In this document: positions 1-6,014 of the stretch, one piece after another
Position numbering within the stretch: the stretch's first letter is position 1
Layout: each line of letters begins with the position of its first letter
Assembly: GCA_051745935.1 (NCBI GenBank)
Contig: JBNJEM010000234.1
Location: forward strand, 1-10,701
Length of the DNA: 10,701 nucleotides
Source of the DNA: JBNJEM01 sp051745935
GTDB lineage: Bacteria; Planctomycetota; Planctomycetia; Pirellulales; Pirellulaceae
Direction: 5' to 3'
Position numbers and translations under genes: made by a program
Notes under the pieces: model-generated
What the model was told of the DNA's origin: nothing
The model's input: only the letters and a program-made list of their open reading frames with translations
The model's database searches: none

Positions 1-103
1 CGTGAGATCCGCGGACACCAGATCAAGTACGATTTCGTACTTGAAAAGACGGGCCTGGAGACCCGTCCTACATATACTGTTTGCAACGTTAGGGTTGACT
101 CGC
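1..103 (-). repeat. Left copy of bracketing inverted repeat (palindromic hairpin element, cut by window edge)
   Basis: Positions 1-100 are the reverse complement of 9326-9425 at 97 of 100 positions by direct comparison, and similarity fades just past 100. The copy contains a perfect 10-bp stem with a 2-base loop (23-44, core CAAGTACGA-TT-TCGTACTTG) and the GACGGG...CCCGTC hairpin (48-67). The first bases, GTGAGATC, are half of a hairpin that is complete in the right-hand copy at 9417-9437, so the element very probably continues beyond the left edge. It ends directly at the stop codon of the minus-strand gene at 104. It encodes no recognisable protein and is best described as a REP/MITE-like intergenic element. 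Confidence 0.85.
44..67 (-). terminator. Possible intrinsic terminator after the 104-3385 gene (hairpin of the repeat)
   Basis: Read on the minus strand, about 37 bases past the stop codon, the sequence is GACGGG-TCTCCAGG-CCCGTC followed by TTTT. This is a 6-bp GC-rich stem with an 8-base loop and a short U tract, the form of a weak Rho-independent terminator. The hairpin belongs to a dispersed repeat, so terminator function is an inference from position and shape. The U tract is short. Confidence 0.4.
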
Positions 104-3100
104 TCATTTGGCCCCGTAGCAGACCAGAGTGCCGTCTTCCAAGCCCACGAACACTTTCCCATTCGCCACGACCACGCCATCCCAAACCGGTGGAGCGTCC
201 AGTTCGTACTGGGCGAGTTTGCCGCCGTCCGCCGCCGAAGCCAACCAAAGGGTCCCCCCAAGCTTTCCGGCATACGCGGCTTCATATTTGTCCACGGGAT
301 GGTCGGGCGGGAAGAAAGCGGGATGCCCGGCAATCAGCAGGGTCTCTCGGGCCGCCGCCATGGCCCGGCCCGCGATCGGAATATGTTGTTCCCACTCGGA
401 TCGCCTGGACGATGCCGGCGATCGCCGGTTTCCTTTCTCATTACCTTCACCGTTTTCCCTTCCCGACTTTCCATTCTCGGCCGCATCGCCCCAACACACG
501 GCATCCAGGCGGTAGCCCTTCACGCGGGGATCGAAGTACGAGTGGCGATGGACGGGAAACCCTTGTATGCCGTAGGATGTCGTGCCGTCAGTGACGAGAA
601 GGTCCGCCACGGGCGGTTTGACCCGCGTTTTGCCGCGAAATCCGGTCTTGATGGTCCAGTAGCTTCTGTGATGGATGGCACCCTCCAAGAAGCCGGCAGA
701 CGGAATGATGTGGGAGCTGGACGAGTCGGCATCCGAAAGATCGGGGTTGAATGCCTTGTGCCGCATGTAGATCAATTCCCCATCACTGACGAGAACATCG
801 GCTCTACACCCCGCATTGCCCACGGCGGGAAATCCGGTCTTCTCCTGGAACGGTCCATGAATCCGGCGGTCGTGAATCACCGCTCCCGTACGCGGGTTCA
901 ATCCGTAGAGGAACACACCCCCATCAAGAAACGAACTTCTTCCCGCCGCGAAGTACGCGATGCCGTCCATAAGCAGAATGTTGCCACTCACCGGCCACGC
1001 CGACTCCAACTGACCGAAGGCCCCCACGCGTTTGTCCGGCAAATCCCTGAACCGCCACGCCAATTCACCGTTGGTGGCCTGCAAACAATACACCCACCCA
1101 TCCCGACACCCGAACAGTAGCAAGCCTTTCCAATACGTGGGAGGCGAATCCACCCGGCCGCCAGCCGTAAAGGTCCACGCATCTTTCCCGTCCTCGATTT
1201 CAAAAGCACGGACGCAATGGCCATCGACGTCCGGAACAAAAACTCGTCCCGCCGCGACGACGGGTTGACCAGGCGTGCTGGACACCTGAACTCGCCAGGC
1301 GGGTGTCAAGTTCGAGGAGATCGTCGTGTCGGTGACCCCGCCTCGCGTGGCGTCATGCCGGTACGTTGGCCAGTCCGTTTTCGAGTGCGCGGTATCGACC
1401 CGTGCCGCGGTTTCGTAGGCGGGCCCCTTTTCCAAACGAGCGAGGCGCTGCACGGAGATATCCTGATCAGGACGATCCAGATTATCGTCCCCGTAAAACG
1501 CATTCGTGCGGGGCACCATGGCTCCGATGCTGCACTGGCATGCCCAGGGGCCGCAGTAGAGCATCCCGTTACAAGGCACGACCGGCATCCCACACGTGCC
1601 GCGAGTCCAGTGATTGGGAAATTCCTTGCCGCTGGAGAGTTCCAGGAAATCGGCGCCGCCCGTCTGGCTGTTGATGTAGAAGCGTTTAGTAATGAAGTTT
1701 CGGTAGCAGCGGTCGTGCCCCATGGGCCCCGTCATCCGCTGGCGAATCCTCTTGAGAGGCTTTCCCGTCTCGGTGGAATAGGCGTTGACCACCGAGGGGC
1801 CGGTCCAGACGGCGTCGTCCACGACAAACAAGTCCGGGCCCCGCTGATAATTCCGCCCCGCTTCGCCTTCCCACCTGACCGTGCCGTCTTCCAGCGAGTA
1901 GGCGAGCAGCTTCTTGCCGCACGCGATATACAGTCCACTCTCGTCAAGAACCAGCGTTGGCGGCGCGACGCCAATCGGCGCTTCGGAAACCGTCCCCAGG
2001 GGTTTGCGCGCTTGTAGCGGATACTCCGCTTCCCAGTGCGATTCTCCAGAGGCACGATCAAGGCAAACGATTGCCGAACGCGTCGCGAACGCGGCCCGGT
2101 CGCCATGAACCACGAGTGATGCCGGCACGTAGCCGCGGGTGTCCTGTTCCGTCTTTGTCCACAGCGTGTCGCCGGACTCGACATCGACCGCTCGGATCCG
2201 GACCCGGGGAGACCGTCGGTTTCGCGTCTGGGGCGCGTACGCCGACCGGAAGCCCGTCCCGCCAAAAGGCGCGTCCGGCTGGAGCCCCCCCAAGTTGACG
2301 CCACGCCACTGTTCGGGTTTGACCTGATTGTAAACGGCCGCGTTTACGCGGTCGCCGAGCACAAGATACAAAACACCCCGGTCATACACCATCTCCCGCG
2401 TTTGGCTCGACCCCTCGTACGTCTTGATCCGCTCGCCGGTCTTCGCATCGTATACGGTCAGCGGGGCGGTCAAGCCCGGCGTGAAGTATACCCGATCTCC
2501 CACCGCCACCAAACGACGCTGCAATTCAATCGCCGTTGATTTCACGTATCGTGTGATCGGCTCCCAGACCTCGATGTTGCGTCGCCAAAGTTCAATCCCA
2601 TTGAACGCGTCACGGGCAATCAGTTTGAACCGCCCGGGAAGGAAGGGGTGCTCCGGCGTGGCCCGATCTTCGATCGAAAAAAGGCGGCCCTGGGACGAGA
2701 CCGTCGCGTGAACCGTGGCAATGCCCATGTGCGACCGGCTCCAAGTTGGATAGTCCGTCCACTGGAGATGCCTGGGCGGGCCGACCGCCGTATCACTTGA
2801 CACCGCATTGTTGTTCCCCCCATGCAAATGTTGCGGCCACTCGTCAAACGCCTCCGGGCACGGCTTGACGATTTTCTTTCCGTCTTTCTTTCCGCCCTCA
2901 CCAGCCCAGTATGCCACGCCGTAAGGAGCCAGGACCCGCAACGCCTCCTGGCGTGAGACGTCCGCTGACTCGTCGATAACCAGCAGATTGACCAGATTAT
3001 CGACATACGGCAGCCGCTTTCCGTCCCACGTCGCGATCGATACGGGACCGTACACCTCCTGAGCGCGAACGTAGCGCCGCGCAGCCGCCACGTTCTCCGG

Positions 3101-3385
3101 CGACGTGTCGAGCCCGTGCACCACGCACGACTCGCCTGGTCTCAGTGCAGCCGTCACCTGCCCGGATCCGCACCCGACGTGGACAATCAAACCAGAAGCG
3201 ACGCCAGTTTCTTCTCGTATGTCCTCCGCCGTAGCCCCGCGGACATGCCCGCCCCGCGCGAAACCTGTCACAAAACAGAGGACGGCGACAAGCAGTCCGA
3301 TCAACCGTCGTCCTCCCCTAGAGTGCGCCCGACCTATTTGCACTGTCGACTTCGCTTGGGTCATGTACCGAATTAGATCTGTCAT
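104..3385 (-). CDS. Exported methyltransferase-like / PQQ-type beta-propeller fusion protein (paralogue 1)
   Basis: This 1093-residue protein is counted from the ATG at 3385. A reading frame stays open to 3502, but those extra codons lie partly in an inserted mobile element. The 3385 ATG has GGAG eight bases upstream. Residues 27-45 form a hydrophobic signal or anchor segment after RR. Residues 65-160 resemble a class I SAM-methyltransferase fold: glycine loop HVGCGSG (69-75), acidic GLDTS after strand 2 (91-95), and RVLAPYGV near the end (150-157). Two stretches of PQQ/BamB-type propeller repeats follow (about 220-550 and 670-1093), the second opening with DWPTYR. Between them is a cysteine-rich segment with C560, C598, C605, C611, C616 and C618. 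A hydrophilic K/E/N/G/R linker interrupts the last blades at about 969-999. No adjacent Cys-Cys typical of PQQ dehydrogenases is seen, so PQQ binding is doubtful. Methyl-transfer activity and substrate are unknown. A close architectural paralogue lies at 6015-9230. Confidence 0.9.
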   Translation of the reverse strand: MTDLIRYMTQAKSTVQIGRAHSRGGRRLIGLLVAVLCFVTGFARGGHVRGATAEDIREETGVASGLIVHVGCGSGQVTAALRPGESCVVHGLDTSPENVAAARRYVRAQEVYGPVSIATWDGKRLPYVDNLVNLLVIDESADVSRQEALRVLAPYGVAYWAGEGGKKDGKKIVKPCPEAFDEWPQHLHGGNNNAVSSDTAVGPPRHLQWTDYPTWSRSHMGIATVHATVSSQGRLFSIEDRATPEHPFLPGRFKLIARDAFNGIELWRRNIEVWEPITRYVKSTAIELQRRLVAVGDRVYFTPGLTAPLTVYDAKTGERIKTYEGSSQTREMVYDRGVLYLVLGDRVNAAVYNQVKPEQWRGVNLGGLQPDAPFGGTGFRSAYAPQTRNRRSPRVRIRAVDVESGDTLWTKTEQDTRGYVPASLVVHGDRAAFATRSAIVCLDRASGESHWEAEYPLQARKPLGTVSEAPIGVAPPTLVLDESGLYIACGKKLLAYSLEDGTVRWEGEAGRNYQRGPDLFVVDDAVWTGPSVVNAYSTETGKPLKRIRQRMTGPMGHDRCYRNFITKRFYINSQTGGADFLELSSGKEFPNHWTRGTCGMPVVPCNGMLYCGPWACQCSIGAMVPRTNAFYGDDNLDRPDQDISVQRLARLEKGPAYETAARVDTAHSKTDWPTYRHDATRGGVTDTTISSNLTPAWRVQVSSTPGQPVVAAGRVFVPDVDGHCVRAFEIEDGKDAWTFTAGGRVDSPPTYWKGLLLFGCRDGWVYCLQATNGELAWRFRDLPDKRVGAFGQLESAWPVSGNILLMDGIAYFAAGRSSFLDGGVFLYGLNPRTGAVIHDRRIHGPFQEKTGFPAVGNAGCRADVLVSDGELIYMRHKAFNPDLSDADSSSSHIIPSAGFLEGAIHHRSYWTIKTGFRGKTRVKPPVADLLVTDGTTSYGIQGFPVHRHSYFDPRVKGYRLDAVCWGDAAENGKSGRENGEGNEKGNRRSPASSRRSEWEQHIPIAGRAMAAARETLLIAGHPAFFPPDHPVDKYEAAYAGKLGGTLWLASAADGGKLAQYELDAPPVWDGVVVANGKVFVGLEDGTLVCYGAK

Positions 3386-3393
3386 GCCATCAT

Positions 3394-3397
3394 CTCC
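3394..3397 (-). promoter_or_regulatory. Shine-Dalgarno sequence deciding the start of the 104-3385 gene
   Basis: On the minus strand GGAG is followed by eight bases and then the ATG at 3385. The alternative upstream ATGs at 3502 and 3493 lie inside the inserted element at 3445-3798, and the next in-frame ATG at 3364 has no comparable sequence before it. This site therefore supports 3385 as the start. Confidence 0.7.
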
Positions 3398-3436
3398 ATG
3401 CTTTTCACGTCGCGAATTGGGGAGCCGCCTTTTTTT

Positions 3437-3806
3437 CGACAATGGTAGCCGTTCACGGGTGCCGCCATACGGCCTGGACACAGGAGCCCGCATGGATGCC
3501 ACGGGCTTGTCCCGTGGTGGTTCACGTTCGCCGCTACAAACTGGCCAGAAACACTACTCCTGGCCGTCGGTAGCGTGGAACGTATATTTCAGGCGGATGG
3601 ATTTTTCCGGGTGGACAACTGCCCGACGCAAGCCGTCCTCCCGTTGGTCGGACTCGCGGCGGAGAAAGTCATCCGCGACCAGTATAACGGACCACGGGAC
3701 AAGCCCGTGGCATTTGCACCCGGCAAAGCCCTTTTTCAAAATGTGCAACGGAAGTGCGAACGTCCGCAGGTATCGGTCTCTTGCCCGTGAACGGTTACCG
3801 ACAATG
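3437..3806. mobile_element. Non-autonomous IS66-like element, copy 1 (with 8-bp target duplications), interrupted by a second element
   Basis: The element proper is 3445-3798. Its left end is GTAGCCGTTCACGG and its right end, read inward, is GTAACCGTTCACGG, a 13/14 terminal inverted repeat. It is flanked by perfect 8-bp direct repeats CGACAATG at 3437-3444 and 3799-3806. It carries two copies, in opposite orientation, of a hairpin CCACGGG-CTTGT-CCCGTGG (about 3499-3517 and 3692-3710), and it has no coding capacity. IS66-family insertion sequences are known for GTAA-type ends and 8-bp duplications, so I infer mobilisation by an IS66-type transposase acting in trans. A 100-bp TA-flanked element is inserted inside it; without that it would be 252 bp, against 253 bp for copy 2. 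It sits about 50 bp upstream of the minus-strand start at 3385. Confidence 0.85.
3583..3686 (+). mobile_element. 100-bp TA-flanked MITE-like element, copy 1 (nested in the IS66-like element)
   Basis: The element proper is 3585-3684, exactly 100 bp, beginning TATTTCAGGC and ending GCGACCAGTA, with TA on both sides (3583-3584 and 3685-3686). The second IS66-like copy has the uninterrupted site CGTAACGG at 5705-5712. This shows that one TA became two on insertion. It matches the copies at 5431-5530 and 9882-9981 at roughly 90 of 100 positions. The ends form imperfect inverted repeats, including GCGGATG with CATCCGC. TA duplication is typical of IS630/Tc1-mariner-type transposition, which is the inferred class. 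It has no coding capacity. Confidence 0.85.
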
Positions 3807-3975
3807 TCGGTTAGGGCTCGCTCCACAACTTGCGCAATTCGACGTGCCCCCCGCATCGTCCGGCACACTGGTTCCGCTCGGCCCAGTGCCACCCTTTGAA
3901 TGAATGCTGAAGCTATTCTTGCGTCACTCCTGAGGCCAGGCCCTTTATCCGCTACCCACCTTATCCGGAACTCGT

Positions 3976-5220
3976 TCAAGGTGAATCGTGTCTTAGATAC
4001 TTAGCCAGGGCCGCCGCGAGGTCTTGCCCGAAGGCACGGGCCGACGCTGGAGTTACCGGGCGGCCGCCGGCGTTGGCGTAGGGGATCTCGAACGTGGTGG
4101 CCAATCGGATCCCCGGCCGTTCCGAGGCCCAGCGCGAGAAACTCATCCCCTGCTTGAAGTTGTCCGCCGTGTTCCAAGCCGTCCCAAACGGCAGGTTATT
4201 CGAGACGTGATATTCCAGTTTTCCTTGACAAACGGCCTCCACCCCCCTGCCAAATCTCTCCTGCTCGGCGGCAATTCGCTCGTTCGCGCTGCCCACCATG
4301 TAGATCACTTCATTGTGCTTGCCGCGGATCCAGGGGCAATGCAGATCAATGGCCACCTTTAGACTTTCAGGCGGCCACCCCTCCACGAGCCTCCGGATCG
4401 CGCGCGTCTCCGGATAGATCCCATCCTGGTCGTAATCTCGATTGTGGTCGCGTGGTTCGCGGTTTTTCCCTTGATCACCATCCTCCACGCCATCGTAGTC
4501 GACCAAGGGGACAATCACCACTTCAACATCATCCGGCCGATTAACCCGCCCGCCCCCTGACAACCACGCATCCATTAAGCCTTCCAGGACGTAGCTTGCC
4601 ATTGTTTCGCAGGCATGATGTCGAGCGGTCACCAGAACGCGTCGGCGAGGCGTGTCGGACCGGGCTTTCAAACGTAGCAGAGGTACATCGCGGCCTTTGG
4701 GGCTTTCGCAGAGGGTGTTGATCGACAATCGACCCGCCTCCGTTGGACCGGCATGGGCCTTGAGAAACCGATCCAAATGACGTCTTTGGTATGGCATGGC
4801 GAAAGCAAACCGAACTTCGCCGCCAGGTTCCGGAAAACAATACGTGAAGGCGCTTCCCTCCACGCTCTCTTGGCCCAACCACTGCCACGACTTCCCACAG
4901 TCGCGACTGATAGCCGGCCCTCGCACGCCGATCGGACTTCGACCCGAAAACGCAAAAGTGAGCTCCCGCCCCGCCGCCTCCCGAACGCGAAAATTCCAAT
5001 AAAACCACCAGCCATCTGTATCACGCAAATCTTGCCGCACGTGCACCGTGTCGCCCGTCACTTCATCCACGATGATGTTTCCACCGGGGTAGTCCGCGTC
5101 AACGGTTAACGCATCGGGATCCGCTCTCTGTTCCGCTTGTCCCTGTTCCCCGATCGCCAAGATCCCCGTGACGAGCACTAAAAGCGGAGCCAGACGCGTA
5201 CGGATTGTGTTGTTGATCAT
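3976..5220 (-). CDS. Exported M14 zinc carboxypeptidase, cytosolic-carboxypeptidase-like branch
   Basis: This 414-residue protein has an N-terminal signal or anchor (hydrophobic residues 10-23, then GEQGQAEQ). Residues about 40-145 look like the beta-sandwich domain that precedes the catalytic domain in cytosolic-carboxypeptidase-like enzymes (WWFYWNFRV at 71-79, GPAISRDCGKSW at 101-112). The M14 catalytic domain follows. The HxxE zinc motif is H202-ACE-E205, the substrate-binding region is DGVEDGD with HNRDY at 259-263, the third zinc ligand is probably H294 in IDLHCP, and the catalytic glutamate is probably E378 in TTFEIP. All expected active-site residues appear present, so it should be an active metallo-carboxypeptidase acting outside the cytoplasm. 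Its substrate (protein tails, peptides or cell-wall peptides) cannot be read from sequence. It lies between two paralogous fusion genes on the same strand, separated by element-filled gaps of about 590 and 794 bp, so it probably has its own promoter. Confidence 0.88.
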   Translation of the reverse strand: MINNTIRTRLAPLLVLVTGILAIGEQGQAEQRADPDALTVDADYPGGNIIVDEVTGDTVHVRQDLRDTDGWWFYWNFRVREAAGRELTFAFSGRSPIGVRGPAISRDCGKSWQWLGQESVEGSAFTYCFPEPGGEVRFAFAMPYQRRHLDRFLKAHAGPTEAGRLSINTLCESPKGRDVPLLRLKARSDTPRRRVLVTARHHACETMASYVLEGLMDAWLSGGGRVNRPDDVEVVIVPLVDYDGVEDGDQGKNREPRDHNRDYDQDGIYPETRAIRRLVEGWPPESLKVAIDLHCPWIRGKHNEVIYMVGSANERIAAEQERFGRGVEAVCQGKLEYHVSNNLPFGTAWNTADNFKQGMSFSRWASERPGIRLATTFEIPYANAGGRPVTPASARAFGQDLAAALAKYLRHDSP

Positions 5221-5227
5221 TCGTTAA

Positions 5228-5231
5228 TCCT
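5228..5231 (-). promoter_or_regulatory. Shine-Dalgarno sequence of the M14 carboxypeptidase gene
   Basis: On the minus strand AGGA is followed by seven bases and the ATG at 5220. This agrees with the signal-peptide-bearing start. Confidence 0.6.
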
Positions 5232-5241
5232 AGTTCTACAT

Positions 5242-5271
5242 AACCCGGACAAGCCGAAACCATACCGGGTT
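5242..5271 (-). other. Inverted repeat in the leader of the M14 gene
   Basis: AACCCGG (5242-5248) and CCGGGTT (5265-5271) form a perfect 7-bp inverted repeat with 16 bases between them, 22 bases upstream of the start codon. It could be a leader hairpin or an operator, or it could be chance. There is no supporting evidence beyond its position. Confidence 0.25.
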
Positions 5272-5428
5272 GAGCCGCGTAGGTGTCAGCGTCGCCGATG
5301 CCACCGATCAGGCCGTTGAGTACTGTCCGCGTCGCAGCCCGGACGAGTCGAAGCCATGCGGTCCAACTTCAAAGCTTACTCTCAAGTGTCAACCATGGAC
5401 ACGACAAGCATCCTGTGATTGGGGAACA

Positions 5429-5532
5429 TATACCGGTCGCGAACGACTTTGTCCGCCGCGAGTCCGACCAACGGGAGGACGGCTTGCGTCGGGCAGCTTT
5501 CCACCCGGACAAATCCGACCGCCTGAAGTATA
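5429..5532 (-). mobile_element. 100-bp TA-flanked MITE-like element, copy 2
   Basis: The element proper is 5431-5530, exactly 100 bp, in opposite orientation to copies 1 and 3, flanked by TA (5429-5430 and 5531-5532). Read on the minus strand it starts TACTTCAGGC and ends GCGACCGGTA. It differs from copy 1 and from copy 3 at about 10 positions each. Inner arms TTTGTCCG and CGGACAAA are complementary, giving a foldable structure. Its right end points towards the M14 gene, about 210 bp from that start codon. Confidence 0.85.
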
Positions 5533-5559
5533 ACCACCGGCACCGGGCCGGTGGGGCTA

Positions 5560-5828
5560 AAACTTTCGTAGCCGTTCACGGGTGCCGCTACACGGCCTGG
5601 ACACGCAAGGCCCGCATGGATGCCACGGGCTTGTCCCGTGGTGGTTCACGTTCCCCGCTAGAAACTGGTCAGAAACAACACTCCTGGTCGTCGGTAGCGT
5701 GGAACGTAACGGACCACGGGACAAGCCCGTGGCATTTGCACCCGGCAAAACTTTTTTTCAAGATGTGCAACGGAAGTGCGAACGTCCGTGGATATTGGTC
5801 TCTTGGCCGTGAACGGTTACAAACTTTC
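5560..5828. mobile_element. Non-autonomous IS66-like element, copy 2 (with 8-bp target duplications)
   Basis: The element proper is 5568-5820 (253 bp), with ends GTAGCCGTTCACGG and, read inward from the right, GTAACCGTTCACGG. Perfect 8-bp direct repeats AAACTTTC lie at 5560-5567 and 5821-5828. It matches copy 1 (3445-3798, excluding the nested element) at roughly 92% in the same orientation. The CCACGGG-type hairpins are at about 5623-5641 and 5714-5732. It lacks the nested 100-bp element and so preserves the empty site at 5705-5712. It carries no coding sequence and lies between the M14 gene and the second fusion gene. Confidence 0.85.
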
Positions 5829-6014
5829 CACTGTAACGCCTTGCGTTCATTGGTCGAACCAAAGCGGCGCTGTCGAATTAGTCCACTCTACCGTGTTTCG
5901 CCGGATTCACGGCCGTCAGACCGGAAAGCCTGACGCATGCGAATCGGCGAACGCGGTACGGCATTGCAACAAGGCAGAAGTGACCGCTCGGCGCGTGCTC
6001 TCCCTGGCCGGCCT
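5829..6014. other. Non-coding gap between IS66-like copy 2 and the 6015-9230 gene
   Basis: I see no gene, clear terminator or repeat in this stretch downstream of the 6015 stop codon. The short open frames across it have no recognisable features. Confidence 0.4.

Noticed and set aside
2..1120. Long plus-strand open frame (372 codons).
   Set aside because: It lies opposite the clearly coding minus-strand propeller gene and starts inside a repeat; it has no recognisable domain. Other long plus-strand frames (1217-2017, 6402-7793, 7950-9116) are rejected for the same reason.
104..3385. PQQ-dependent alcohol dehydrogenase function for the propeller proteins.
   Set aside because: The adjacent cysteine pair typical of such enzymes is not seen and the overall architecture differs; the repeats are more like non-catalytic BamB-type propellers.
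3386..3502. Longer N terminus for the 104-3385 gene, starting at the ATG at 3502.
   Set aside because: Part of the extra coding stretch is the end of the inserted IS66-like element, the predicted residues are basic and low in character, and a good Shine-Dalgarno sits before the ATG at 3385.
3445..5820. CRISPR array, because of repeated hairpin sequences.
   Set aside because: Repeats are few, long, irregularly spaced, in both orientations and have transposon-type target duplications; there are no regular spacers or cas genes.
5283..5933. Plus-strand frame of 216 codons.
   Set aside because: It runs straight through a 100-bp element and the whole IS66-like element; its peptide is translated repeat DNA.
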